Source: an uncultured Actinomycetes bacterium (GTDB taxonomy: Bacteria > Actinomycetota > Actinomycetes > Nanopelagicales > Nanopelagicaceae). From it: a stretch of 11,479 nt of DNA. This document shows positions 1 through 7,688 of this stretch, piece after piece (position 1 is the first letter of the stretch; each line of letters opens with the position of its first letter). The position numbers and the translations under genes were made by a program. The DNA is taken from contig CAIJOE010000196.1 of assembly GCA_903822245.1 (NCBI GenBank), positions 1 to 11,479 on the forward strand, in the 5' to 3' direction. The notes under the pieces were generated by a model. The model had not been told where the DNA came from and made no database searches. It saw only the letters and a list, made by a program, of their open reading frames with translations.

Positions 1-1
1 A

Positions 2-880
2 TCTCGTAACTTTGCAACCAAACTTTGGAATGCAACTCGTTTTGCAGTTATGAATGGGGCAACCGTTGAGGGTGCGCTACCAGCATTTGATTCCCTTGAT
101 TCCATCAATAAATGGATCTTGACTAGACTTGATGAAACCATTGAATCTGTTGATGCTCTTTTTGAGAAGTATGAATTTGCTAAGGCTTGCGAGGAGATCT
201 ATCACTTTGCTTGGGATGATTTGTGTGACTGGTATTTAGAGTTATCAAAGGCATCATTTGCTGGCGGCGGTCAGAGCGCGGAAGTATCAAAGCGTGTGCT
301 TGGCCATGTCCTAGATCAAGTACTTCGCTTATTGCATCCTTCCATGCCATTTATTTCTGAAGAGCTTTGGTGTTCCTTTACTGGCGGTGAAACTTTAGTT
401 ACTGCCGCATGGCCTAAGTCTGATATTTCAAACCGTGAGGAACAATCAAAAGTCGTTGTTGGGCAACTTCAAGATCTTGTGACTGAAATTCGACGTTTTA
501 GAAATGATCAAGGTATTAAGACATCTGCCAAGGTAAATGCAAACTTTATTGGCCTTAATTCAAATGAAGCAGCACTTCGCCAAATCTGTCGCCTAGAGCC
601 GATGACTGGTGTGCCAAGTGCGAAAATTGAAGTAGGCAAAGTAATTGTTGAATTTGATTTAACTGGAGCTATCGATGTTGTTGCTGAGCGGGCCAGACTT
701 ACTAAAGACCTAGCGACGGCTGAGAAGGATCGCACAACAGCCAAAGTTAAATTAGATAACGAAGGATTTATGGCAAAAGCTCCGATGGAAGTTGTTCAAG
801 AAATTCGTACCAGACTGGCGCAAACAACGGCCGATATTGAGAGCATCACCGCACAATTAGCCGCACTTGCAGAGAAGTAA
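2..880 (+). CDS. valS: Valyl-tRNA synthetase, C-terminal part (5' end outside window)
   Basis: The reading frame is open from base 2 and gives 292 residues of the C-terminal part of a class I aminoacyl-tRNA synthetase that charges tRNA-Val in the cytoplasm. The first residues visible, RNFATKLWNATRF (residues 2-14), are a hallmark of ValS where the catalytic body passes into the anticodon-binding domain. Next comes the helical anticodon-binding domain (about residues 40-190), including the FAWDDLCDWYLEL stretch. The last ~65 residues are charged and heptad-like and carry LDNEGFMAKAPMEVV, typical of the ValS C-terminal coiled-coil arm that contacts tRNA. The HIGH and KMSKS motifs lie upstream of the window, so catalytic integrity cannot be judged. 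The TAA stop overlaps the folC start by one base (TAATG), which suggests translational coupling. An internal ATG at base 50 is not the true start, because homologous sequence continues upstream of it. Confidence 0.96.
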   Translation, partial: SRNFATKLWNATRFAVMNGATVEGALPAFDSLDSINKWILTRLDETIESVDALFEKYEFAKACEEIYHFAWDDLCDWYLELSKASFAGGGQSAEVSKRVLGHVLDQVLRLLHPSMPFISEELWCSFTGGETLVTAAWPKSDISNREEQSKVVVGQLQDLVTEIRRFRNDQGIKTSAKVNANFIGLNSNEAALRQICRLEPMTGVPSAKIEVGKVIVEFDLTGAIDVVAERARLTKDLATAEKDRTTAKVKLDNEGFMAKAPMEVVQEIRTRLAQTTADIESITAQLAALAEK

Positions 881-2232
881 TGACATCCCCGGATGACCTA
901 GAAGTTTTAGGTGTTGTTGAGGCGGCGCTTTTAAAGCGTTTACCAGAAAGTCAGATAGAACCATCACTTGTTCGAATTGCTGCGCTTTTAGATGCGCTGG
1001 GTTCACCCGAACTCTCTTATCCAACAGTTCATATAGGTGGAACAAACGGTAAAACAAGCACTGCTCGAATGGTGGATTCATTATTTACCGAACTTGATTA
1101 TCGAACTGGGCGATTTACCAGTCCTCATCTAGAAAGCATGCTGGAAAGAATTTCAATTAAGGGTGAACCAATTAGTCCTGAAGGATTCATCGCTTCTTAC
1201 AACGATATTGCCCTTTATTTGGATTTGATTGATAGTCGCCAGCCACACCCAATTTCATTTTTTGAAGCAGTCACAGCTTTGGCTTTTGTTGCATTTGCTG
1301 AATTTCCAGTTGATCTTGGAATAATTGAAGTTGGTATGGGCGGGCAGTGGGATGCCACAAATGTTGTGTCCAGTGCGGTTTCGGTCATTATGCCAATCGG
1401 CCTAGATCACACTGAATATCTTGGAGGTACTCTTGAAGAGATAGCGCAAACAAAGAGCGGAATAATCAAGCCAGAATCACATGTTGTATTAGCTGCGCAA
1501 GAGCCAGAGGTTGCTCGCATACTTATGGAGAAGATAATAGAAAAATCAGCAATTCCATACCGCGAAGGTGTTGAGTTTTCTTTATTGCGCCGCGACATCG
1601 CAGTTGGTGGCCAGATGATTTCAATTCAAGGAATTTATAGCCAATATACCGATATCTATTTGCCACTCTATGGCGCCCACCAAGCATCTAATGCAGCTGT
1701 TGCACTTGCAACGGCCGAAGCATTTGTGGGCATGGCCCTTGATGAAGAAGTCGTTCGAAATGCCTTTGCTAATGTTAAATCGCCAGGTCGCTTGGAAGTT
1801 TTACACCGTGACCCAACAGTTATTGTTGATGCTGCCCATAATCCGCATGGTGCTAGGGCGCTAGCAAATACCTTACAAACTGAATTCGATTTCGAATCTA
1901 TATTTTGCGTCTTGGCAATTTTGGGCGATAAGGATGTTATTGGCGTCCTAAAAGAACTAGAGCCAGTGGTGGACCGCCTTGTAGTTTCCCAGTCCAATTC
2001 ACCTAGAGCTTTTGAAGTTGAAAAGCTTTATGCCGAGGCAATAAAGATTTTCGGTGCTGATCGGGTTTATAAAGAAGCAAACCTTATTAATGCAATTACC
2101 TACGCTTCTGAACAAGTCACTTTATTAAATCAAGTTAGTGAGGGCGTTAGCGCGGTTGTAATTACGGGTTCTGTTGTGACCGCCGGTGAGGCAAGAACTA
2201 AATTGAAGAAGATCGGAAGAGCTGAGGAGTAG
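880..2232 (+). CDS. folC: Bifunctional folylpolyglutamate synthase / dihydrofolate synthase
   Basis: This 450-residue protein is a Mur-ligase-type ATP-dependent ligase. It adds glutamate to dihydropteroate and/or to tetrahydrofolate in the cytoplasm, completing folate synthesis and polyglutamylation. Motifs in order: the P-loop HIGGTNGKTSTAR (51-63, Lys58 in GKT), FTSPHL (about 83-88), EVGMGGQWDATN (from Glu150), the DHTEYLGGT metal/ATP segment (Asp176-His177), TKSGIIK just after it with Lys192, and the C-terminal Mur-ligase signature VDAAHNPHGA (Asp317, His320). The length is normal for the family. The ATG start overlaps the valS stop as TAATG, with only a GAGAAG purine stretch at 872-877, so translation probably depends on coupling to valS. 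Whether it has both activities or one cannot be told from sequence. The stop codon directly abuts the next gene. Confidence 0.95.
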   Translation: MTSPDDLEVLGVVEAALLKRLPESQIEPSLVRIAALLDALGSPELSYPTVHIGGTNGKTSTARMVDSLFTELDYRTGRFTSPHLESMLERISIKGEPISPEGFIASYNDIALYLDLIDSRQPHPISFFEAVTALAFVAFAEFPVDLGIIEVGMGGQWDATNVVSSAVSVIMPIGLDHTEYLGGTLEEIAQTKSGIIKPESHVVLAAQEPEVARILMEKIIEKSAIPYREGVEFSLLRRDIAVGGQMISIQGIYSQYTDIYLPLYGAHQASNAAVALATAEAFVGMALDEEVVRNAFANVKSPGRLEVLHRDPTVIVDAAHNPHGARALANTLQTEFDFESIFCVLAILGDKDVIGVLKELEPVVDRLVVSQSNSPRAFEVEKLYAEAIKIFGADRVYKEANLINAITYASEQVTLLNQVSEGVSAVVITGSVVTAGEARTKLKKIGRAEE

Positions 2233-2562
2233 ATGAGAATTCTTGGTGCGGCAGTTCTTGCAATGGAAGCATTTGTCGTCGGATTTGCACTTTTATTGGC
2301 AAAAGATGCACATCATGGCTTGGCAATTTGGCTTGGAATATTCTTAATGATTGCCTTGATTCTTAATTCTGGAATCATGAAACGAAGAAGCGGCTGGATT
2401 ATTGGCTCTATTCTCCAAGTGGGGTTAATCGCTTATGGCTTTGTCTTAACGGCCATGTTCTTCATGGGCGCACTCTTCGCTGGGCTTTGGGTAGCGGCAA
2501 TTGTTGTCGGCCGAAAAGGTGAGGCTATTCGAGCGAATTTGCTGGCCAATCCACCGAATTAA
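2233..2562 (+). CDS. DUF4233-type small membrane protein
   Basis: This 109-residue, strongly hydrophobic protein has roughly four transmembrane segments (about residues 3-22, 28-46, 54-72 and 74-93), a basic KRR loop between the second and third, and a basic C-terminus with RKGEAIRANL. Its size, hydropathy and place between folC and ndk match the actinobacterial DUF4233 family, recognised here by context and composition rather than by search. The ATG follows the folC TAG with no gap, and the purine-rich GAGGAG at 2224-2229 inside the folC end can act as a ribosome binding site despite close spacing, so co-translation with folC is likely. The function is unknown. The conserved position only suggests a link to folate or nucleotide metabolism or to the envelope genes downstream, and nothing in the sequence shows a transport or catalytic motif. 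Confidence 0.82.
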   Translation: MRILGAAVLAMEAFVVGFALLLAKDAHHGLAIWLGIFLMIALILNSGIMKRRSGWIIGSILQVGLIAYGFVLTAMFFMGALFAGLWVAAIVVGRKGEAIRANLLANPPN

Positions 2563-2588
2563 GTACTTTCGCACTCTTTGATTAGACT
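2559..2588 (+). promoter_or_regulatory. Candidate promoter for ndk and the mre cluster
   Basis: An actinobacterial-type -10 hexamer TAGACT lies at 2583-2588, with a poor -35 candidate TTAAGT at 2559-2564 (18-bp spacer, overlapping the end of the preceding gene). A transcription start about 7 bases after the -10 would fall on the GTG at 2595. No Shine-Dalgarno sequence is visible before ndk, although the other genes in this window that follow a gap have one. The combination of a -10 placed just upstream of a start codon and no ribosome binding site is the usual picture of leaderless transcription in Actinobacteria. This is inferred from sequence only. Confidence 0.45.
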
Positions 2589-2594
2589 GTGGCG

Positions 2595-3026
2595 GTGAGT
2601 ATCGAACGCACCTTAATCCTGGTCAAGCCTGACGGAGTCCGTCGCGCATTGGTTGGCGAAGTAATTCGCCGCGTCGAAACAAAGGGCTATCAAATTTCTG
2701 CTCTTAAAATGATTCAACCAACTCGTGATTTATTTGCAGTTCACTATGCAGAACACGACGGTAAGCCTTTTTTTGAACCACTTCTTGAATTTATGCTCTC
2801 CGGTCCAATCGTTGCGATGATTGCTGAAGGCAATCGCGTAATTGAAGGATTTAGAAAGTTGGCTGGAACTACAGATCCAACAACCGCAGAGCCAGGAACA
2901 ATTCGTGGTGATCTTGCTCGAGATCAAGGAACAAAGGTTGTACAAAATATTGTTCATGGTTCAGATTCAGTTGAATCGGCGAATCGTGAAATTGCAATTT
3001 TCTTCCCTGAATTGAAAGGCAACTAA
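2595..3026 (+). CDS. ndk: Nucleoside diphosphate kinase
   Basis: This cytoplasmic enzyme balances (d)NTP pools by moving the gamma-phosphate between nucleotides through a phospho-histidine. With the GTG at 2595 as start the protein has 143 residues and begins MSIERTLILVKPDGV, matching the usual Ndk N-terminus. An in-frame GTG two codons upstream (2589) would add MA. I prefer 2595 because the TAGACT -10-like element ends at 2588 and transcription would then start on this codon. Visible motifs are ERTLILVKPDGV (4-15, with the conserved Lys11), the GTIRGDL nucleotide-binding stretch (101-107), and the active-site block NIVHGSDS with the catalytic His121, followed by SANREIAIFFPE. The protein is slightly longer than the typical 135-140 residues. 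The stop overlaps the mreB start as TAATG, tying nucleotide metabolism to the cell-shape genes in one transcript. Confidence 0.96.
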   Translation: MSIERTLILVKPDGVRRALVGEVIRRVETKGYQISALKMIQPTRDLFAVHYAEHDGKPFFEPLLEFMLSGPIVAMIAEGNRVIEGFRKLAGTTDPTTAEPGTIRGDLARDQGTKVVQNIVHGSDSVESANREIAIFFPELKGN

Positions 3027-4069
3027 TGAGTAACAAAAGCTCTAACCGGATGTCATTTATCGGCCGTGATATGGCTGTGGACCTTGGTACTGCAAATACC
3101 TTGGTCTATGTCCGTGGACGTGGCATCGTTCTTAATGAACCATCTGTTGTTGCTGTCAATCAAGATACCGGCGCAGTCCTTGCAGTTGGCTTAGAAGCTA
3201 AGCGCATGATTGGTCGCACACCTGGAAATATAATTGCAATCCGTCCTTTGAAGGATGGTGTTATCGCAGATTTTGATACTACTGAAAAGATGCTTCGCTA
3301 CTTTATTCAAAAGGTGCACCGTCGTCGTTACTTAGCAAAGCCAAGAATTGTCGTTTGTGTTCCATCAGGTATTACTGGTGTTGAACAGCGCGCAGTTAAA
3401 GATGCTGGTTATGCCGCAGGAGCTCGTAAGGTTTACATCATCGAAGAACCAATGGCAGCGGCAATTGGTGCTGGACTTCCAATTCATGAACCAACTGGAA
3501 ATATGGTTGTTGATATTGGTGGCGGAACAACTGAAGTTGCTGTTATTTCACTTGGTGGAATTGTTACTGCCCTATCGATTCGTGTTGGTGGCGATGAACT
3601 AGATCAAGCAATTATTGACTGGGTAAAGCGTGAGTTCTCACTTCTATTGGGAGAGCGCACTGCAGAAGAAATTAAGATGGCCATTGGGTCTGCATACAAG
3701 CTTCCTGGCGAGCCAGATGCTGAAATTCGCGGTCGCGACTTAGCAACCGGGCTTCCAAAGACAATTCGAGTTTCTGCCGAAGATATTCGCAAGGCCTTGG
3801 AAGATCCAGTAAATCAAATTGTTAATGCTGTTAAGAGCACCCTTGATAAAACCCCACCCGAGCTTGCAAGTGATCTAATGGATCGCGGAATTGTTCTAAC
3901 TGGTGGCGGTGCTTTGCTTCGCGGGCTAGATGAGCGCCTACGTCATGAAACTGGAATGCCAGTTCATATTAGTGAGCGTCCACTACAGGCAGTTGCTGAA
4001 GGTTCTGGAAAGTGCGTTGAAGAGTTTGAAGCTCTTGAGAAGGTTTTGATTTCAGAACCCCGTCGTTAA
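3026..4069 (+). CDS. mreB: Rod shape-determining actin homologue MreB
   Basis: This 347-residue protein of the actin/Hsp70 ATPase fold polymerises on the inner membrane face and guides lateral cell-wall synthesis. The signature elements are present: phosphate-1 loop DLGTANT (19-25), phosphate-2 loop DIGGGTTE (163-170) and the adenosine-binding TGGGALLRGL (from Thr292). The RGRGIVLNEPSVVA stretch after phosphate-1 is typical of MreB. The start ATG at 3026 overlaps the ndk stop and has a GAAAGG ribosome binding site at 3014-3019. A second in-frame ATG at 3050 would give the equally familiar MSFIGRDMAVDLG start but has a poorer ribosome binding site. MreB is absent from Mycobacterium and Corynebacterium but kept in Streptomyces and several other actinobacterial lines. 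Here it has all its usual partners next to it, so a role in elongation is likely. Confidence 0.97.
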   Translation: MSNKSSNRMSFIGRDMAVDLGTANTLVYVRGRGIVLNEPSVVAVNQDTGAVLAVGLEAKRMIGRTPGNIIAIRPLKDGVIADFDTTEKMLRYFIQKVHRRRYLAKPRIVVCVPSGITGVEQRAVKDAGYAAGARKVYIIEEPMAAAIGAGLPIHEPTGNMVVDIGGGTTEVAVISLGGIVTALSIRVGGDELDQAIIDWVKREFSLLLGERTAEEIKMAIGSAYKLPGEPDAEIRGRDLATGLPKTIRVSAEDIRKALEDPVNQIVNAVKSTLDKTPPELASDLMDRGIVLTGGGALLRGLDERLRHETGMPVHISERPLQAVAEGSGKCVEEFEALEKVLISEPRR

Positions 4070-4102
4070 TTCATTCAAAAGGTAATTAGTTAGGACCTCT
4101 GT

Positions 4103-4108
4103 AAGGAG
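4103..4108 (+). promoter_or_regulatory. Strong Shine-Dalgarno site for mreC
   Basis: AAGGAG lies six bases before the GTG start of mreC in the 45-nt mreB/mreC gap. It is one of the best ribosome binding sites in the window and supports the GTG at 4115 as the start. No convincing -10/-35 pair is visible in the gap, so mreC is probably read from the same transcript as mreB, but translated independently rather than by overlap. Confidence 0.75.
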
Positions 4109-4114
4109 AAATAG

Positions 4115-5089
4115 GTGGCAGCTGGCGGAAGCAATCGTTCGCGACTGCTCGTCATCATTCTTATCGTCACCTCACTGTTTTTAATTACCTTAGATCTTCG
4201 TGGGGTGAGTGTCACAAAGAGTTCACGCTCTGCCACCCAGTCATTTTTAGCCCCAATTCAGCGGGGTGTTTCCGATGTCTTCTCACCGGTTGGATCATTC
4301 TTTAGCGATATCAAGAATTTTAGTAAGACAAAGTCGCAATTAGTAGAACTCAAAGCGGCTAATGCTCGGTTAAAGACTCAACTAGTTTTCAATGAAGATA
4401 TCAAAGGTCAATTAGCCAAATTAAAAGGTGTGTTAAATCTTGCTGGCCGAGGCGGCTACAAAGTAGTTGCAGCTCGTGTGATTGGCCGTGGAAGTGCATC
4501 TACATTTAGTCAAACCATCACTATCGATGCTGGGTCCACTGATGGTATTCAAAAAGATATGACCGTTATGAGCGATGTTGGAATAGTTGGAATTGTTAAG
4601 TCTGTTTCAGCCTCGTCATCAATTGTTCTTTTAATGAGTGACCCAACTTTTAGGATTGGTGTGAGAATAGCTGGCACTCAAAGTGTTGGTGTTCTCTTTG
4701 GACAAGGTTCAAGCCGCTACCAACTAGAACTGCTAGATACCTCGGGCACAATTAAAGATAAAGATATTTTGGTTTCTTTGGGCAGTGAGAATGATCGCCC
4801 CTTTGTTCCTGGTCTGCCAGTTGGCTACGTAGTTGGGGTCGATAAAACAACCGGCACTCTTACTCAAAATGCCACAGTAAAGGGATACTCAAACTTAAAT
4901 GGCTTAGGCGTTGTCTCAATTATTATTGAATCACCCAAAGGTGACCCAAAGGATTCTCTAATTCCAAAACCAACCCCAACGGCAACAATTTATGTCACCT
5001 CTACTGCAGGGCCAGATACCACCACTGCCACGAGCTCGCCAACACCGATTCCTACTGCTTCTAAGTCGGCCAGCAAGGCCAAGAAATGA
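4115..5089 (+). CDS. mreC: Rod shape-determining protein MreC
   Basis: This 324-residue bitopic membrane protein is the extracytoplasmic scaffold that links MreB/MreD to the RodA-PBP2 synthase and activates it. It has a short basic N-terminus (SNRSR), one transmembrane helix (about 10-28), a coiled coil (about 66-109, rich in Lys/Leu/Ala heptads, including LVELKAANARLKTQL), then the beta-rich MreC core (about 115-272) with the typical ARVIGRG segment and TIDAGSTDGIQKDM. The last 52 residues (273-324) form a low-complexity Pro/Thr/Ser tail ending in lysines, expected on the outer side of the membrane. The start is GTG with a clear AAGGAG six bases upstream. The TGA stop overlaps mreD by four bases (ATGA). 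Family assignment is secure from architecture and context; the role of the tail is unknown. Confidence 0.95.
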   Translation: MAAGGSNRSRLLVIILIVTSLFLITLDLRGVSVTKSSRSATQSFLAPIQRGVSDVFSPVGSFFSDIKNFSKTKSQLVELKAANARLKTQLVFNEDIKGQLAKLKGVLNLAGRGGYKVVAARVIGRGSASTFSQTITIDAGSTDGIQKDMTVMSDVGIVGIVKSVSASSSIVLLMSDPTFRIGVRIAGTQSVGVLFGQGSSRYQLELLDTSGTIKDKDILVSLGSENDRPFVPGLPVGYVVGVDKTTGTLTQNATVKGYSNLNGLGVVSIIIESPKGDPKDSLIPKPTPTATIYVTSTAGPDTTTATSSPTPIPTASKSASKAKK

Positions 5090-5607
5090 GTTGGAGCAGG
5101 GCGGGCATAAACGCCCTTCTCTTGTTCTTCCTATTTATATTTCAAGAGTCAGCAGTTTCAAAAATAAATTTACCTATAACTGGATTCTCCCTTTATTTAG
5201 CAATTCTCCTTGGGCTAATGGCTCTTGAAGATCGATTTGGCGCAGTTGTTTTAGGATTTATTGGTGGAATCATTTTGGATTTTTCTCCTTCGGCAGATTC
5301 ACCTTTTGGAAAATGGGCATTGGTACTGACTCTAGTTGGCTATGTTGTTGCTGTTAACGGTGAAAGCATTGGAGATTTTACAAAACGCCCACTAACTTTC
5401 GTGATTTTTGTCTGTGCAGGATCCATTGGAACTCTCTTTACCTTTTTAGCTTTTGGAGTGCTGCTTGGGGAAAACAATGGCGCCTTAGGCCATAACCTTG
5501 TCATGGTCTTTGGAAATTCATTTTGGACTTTGCTCTTTGCACCACTTTTGCTACAAATAACGATTAAGTGGCGAGCTAAAACCCTCACGTCACGAGAGCG
5601 CGCATGA
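5086..5607 (+). CDS. mreD: Rod shape-determining membrane protein MreD
   Basis: This 173-residue, highly hydrophobic protein has about five to six membrane segments (roughly residues 7-24, 33-47, 50-66, 76-90, 103-128 and 142-160) and a basic C-terminal end (KWRAKTLTSRERA). In the elongasome MreD binds MreC in the membrane and tunes activation of RodA-PBP2. MreD proteins are poorly conserved, but the GGIILDFSPSADSPFG segment (60-75), with its Asp/Pro pattern after a glycine-rich helix, is characteristic of actinobacterial members. The gene starts inside the mreC stop (ATGA), with AAGG at 5075-5078 as a ribosome binding site, and ends inside the next start (ATGA), so it is translationally coupled on both sides. 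Identification rests on position, size and hydropathy together. Confidence 0.92.
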   Translation: MSWSRAGINALLLFFLFIFQESAVSKINLPITGFSLYLAILLGLMALEDRFGAVVLGFIGGIILDFSPSADSPFGKWALVLTLVGYVVAVNGESIGDFTKRPLTFVIFVCAGSIGTLFTFLAFGVLLGENNGALGHNLVMVFGNSFWTLLFAPLLLQITIKWRAKTLTSRERA

Positions 5608-7688
5608 GTCTTCGTTCGAGATTGAATATTGTCATTGTTCAAGCTCTGGTAATTTCCTTGATGGTGGCACTTTTAGGCCGACTATTTTATTTACAAGTTG
5701 CATCTGGCCTTAAGTATCAAAATGCAGCACTAAGTATTCAAAGTCGAGATGTTGTGACTCCTGCAGTTCGGGGCGCAATCACTGATAGTTCTGGTATTCC
5801 ACTAGTTATGGATCGTCCCGGAATGGTTATTTCAGTTGACCGAAGTGTTTTGGATAAGTTACCAGATAGCGGAAAGTCAGTAATTTCAAAAGTGGCATTA
5901 CTAGTCGGTCTAAAACCAGATGATGTTTTTATCTCAACCAGACTTTGTGGTGAGTTGCCAATAGGTCAACGCGCTGGCTGTTGGAAGGGGACAAGATTCC
6001 AACCAATTCCAATTACTCGAACCGCAACTCAGGCACAAGCACTTAAAGTCTTAGAAAATTCTGATCGCTATCCAGGTATTGACGCCAAGCCAGTTCCGGT
6101 TCGTTCTTACCCATCTCTTGCTGGGGAAAATGGTTCGCACGTTCTTGGCTATGTTGGTTCAGTTACAGAGTTGGATTTAGCCAATCCTGATAAGCACTAC
6201 TATCGTGATGAGTTAATTGGTAAATCTGGTCTGGAATATGAATATGACAAATATTTACGTGGCACTGCTGGAATAAAAACAGTAATAGTCGATCGCAAGG
6301 AAGCAGTGACACAACAAGCACAAAATACGGCTCCAAAGTCCGGATTTAACTTAGTTACGAATCTTGATGCCAGATTACAAGCAGCCACAGAAAAAGCATT
6401 AGCAACGTCGGTTCGAAGGTCTAAGTCAATGGGATATCACGCAGATGGTGGTGCGGCGATTGTTATGGATGTTAAAACTGGCAAAGTCCTAGCTCTTGCC
6501 TCATATCCAACTTATGATCCAAATATTTGGCAGACTGGTTTAACCCAAGCCCAAGCAAAAGATTTGTTTAGTGATAGCGCTGGAGTGCCAGCTCTAATCC
6601 GCCCAATCCAAGGTATGTATGCACCAGCATCGACTTTTAAATCTATTTCAGTTGTCGCCGCCGCTGCTGCGGGATATAACTTGAATGCAAGTTATGACTG
6701 CCCAGCATCAGTACAAATTGGTAATCGAGTTTTCAATAACTTTGAAGTTAAATCTCTGGGCCGCGTGAGTTTGCAAAAAGCAATTGCTGTTTCTTGCGAC
6801 ACTATTTGGTATCAAATTGCTTATGATCAGTGGGTTAAAGACGGGGGATTGCGACCTAAATCAGGATTACACGATTATTTCTTTACCGCAGCCAAAGGTT
6901 TTGGAATTGGAAAGAGCACCGGAATTGATTTGCCAGGTGAGGCATCTGGTCGCCTTCCAGATCGAGGTTGGAAGCAGCGCTACTACGACCAGAATAAGAA
7001 CTACCTCTGTAATTACAGTACTAGAGCTAAGAAATCAGATTTGACTCCCTATTTGATTGCAATTGCTAAAGAGAATTGTGTTGATGGATACATGCTTCGA
7101 GCAGGCGACGCAGTTAACTTTTCAATTGGCCAGGGAGACACACTCATAACACCAATTCAAATGGCTCAGGTCTATTCAACAATTGCCAATGGTGGAACCA
7201 TCTATAAACCAGAGATAGCCAGAGCGATCGTTAAGCCAGATGGAACAGTGGTTAAAGAATTCAAGACCGAAGTAACTGGAACTGCCCCACTAACGCCAGA
7301 AGTAACCGCCTTTTTACATAAATCTCTTCGCTCTGTTGCAACTGAAGGAACTGCTGCAGGGGTCTTTGCTGGTTTTCCAATTCACGTTGTAGGCAAGACT
7401 GGAACTGCTCAAGATCTGGGTAGAAATAAAAATGGAAGTAGCAAAGATGACACTTCTTGGTTTGCATCTTTTGCCCCAGTAGAAGCTCCACAATATGCGG
7501 TAGTCATGATGGTTAGCCAAGGCGGATTTGGTGCTTCAGTATCAGCAGTTGGCGTGCACGATATTTATGCGGCGCTGTATGGAGTTTCAGGGAGCACTAT
7601 CGATCCAAAGAAGGCTATCTTCCCCGATGGAATTCCAAGCCAACTTCCTAAGATTGATGTGAAAAATGCTAAGTTGGCCAAACCATGA
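5604..7688 (+). CDS. mrdA: Penicillin-binding protein 2 (class B transpeptidase, elongation type)
   Basis: This 694-residue class B PBP makes peptide crosslinks in lateral wall peptidoglycan together with RodA. It has a short cytoplasmic N-terminus, one membrane anchor (about residues 8-28), a pedestal/dimerisation region including VTPAVRGAITDSSG (about 50-63) and EYEYDKYLRGTAG, and then the transpeptidase domain (about 275-675). The three active-site motifs are present: STFK with nucleophile Ser343 and Lys346, SCD at 397-399 (the SxN position), and KTGT at 598-601. GEASGRLPD and GDAVNFSIGQGD are further family blocks. Cysteines around 113-124 and 472-490 match positions I associate with actinobacterial homologues and could form disulfides outside the membrane. 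The start overlaps the mreD stop (ATGA) and the end overlaps rodA (ATGA). The gene would be a beta-lactam target. Confidence 0.95.
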   Translation: MSLRSRLNIVIVQALVISLMVALLGRLFYLQVASGLKYQNAALSIQSRDVVTPAVRGAITDSSGIPLVMDRPGMVISVDRSVLDKLPDSGKSVISKVALLVGLKPDDVFISTRLCGELPIGQRAGCWKGTRFQPIPITRTATQAQALKVLENSDRYPGIDAKPVPVRSYPSLAGENGSHVLGYVGSVTELDLANPDKHYYRDELIGKSGLEYEYDKYLRGTAGIKTVIVDRKEAVTQQAQNTAPKSGFNLVTNLDARLQAATEKALATSVRRSKSMGYHADGGAAIVMDVKTGKVLALASYPTYDPNIWQTGLTQAQAKDLFSDSAGVPALIRPIQGMYAPASTFKSISVVAAAAAGYNLNASYDCPASVQIGNRVFNNFEVKSLGRVSLQKAIAVSCDTIWYQIAYDQWVKDGGLRPKSGLHDYFFTAAKGFGIGKSTGIDLPGEASGRLPDRGWKQRYYDQNKNYLCNYSTRAKKSDLTPYLIAIAKENCVDGYMLRAGDAVNFSIGQGDTLITPIQMAQVYSTIANGGTIYKPEIARAIVKPDGTVVKEFKTEVTGTAPLTPEVTAFLHKSLRSVATEGTAAGVFAGFPIHVVGKTGTAQDLGRNKNGSSKDDTSWFASFAPVEAPQYAVVMMVSQGGFGASVSAVGVHDIYAALYGVSGSTIDPKKAIFPDGIPSQLPKIDVKNAKLAKP

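Noticed and set aside
508..744. Antisense open frame opposite valS, and similar minus-strand frames opposite folC, ndk, mreB, mreD, rodA and rne
   Set aside because: They lie wholly or mostly within well-supported genes, have low-complexity or composition-driven translations and no recognisable domain. They are shadows of the + strand genes.
3050..3052. Alternative mreB start ATG at 3050
   Set aside because: It gives a family-like N-terminus, but the upstream ATG at 3026 has the better GAAAGG site and the TAATG overlap with ndk. Both remain possible.
6792..6800. SCD instead of SxN as second active-site motif in PBP2
   Set aside because: Asp in the third position is, to my knowledge, common in PBP2-type class B enzymes (SxD), so it is not evidence of a defective or divergent enzyme.
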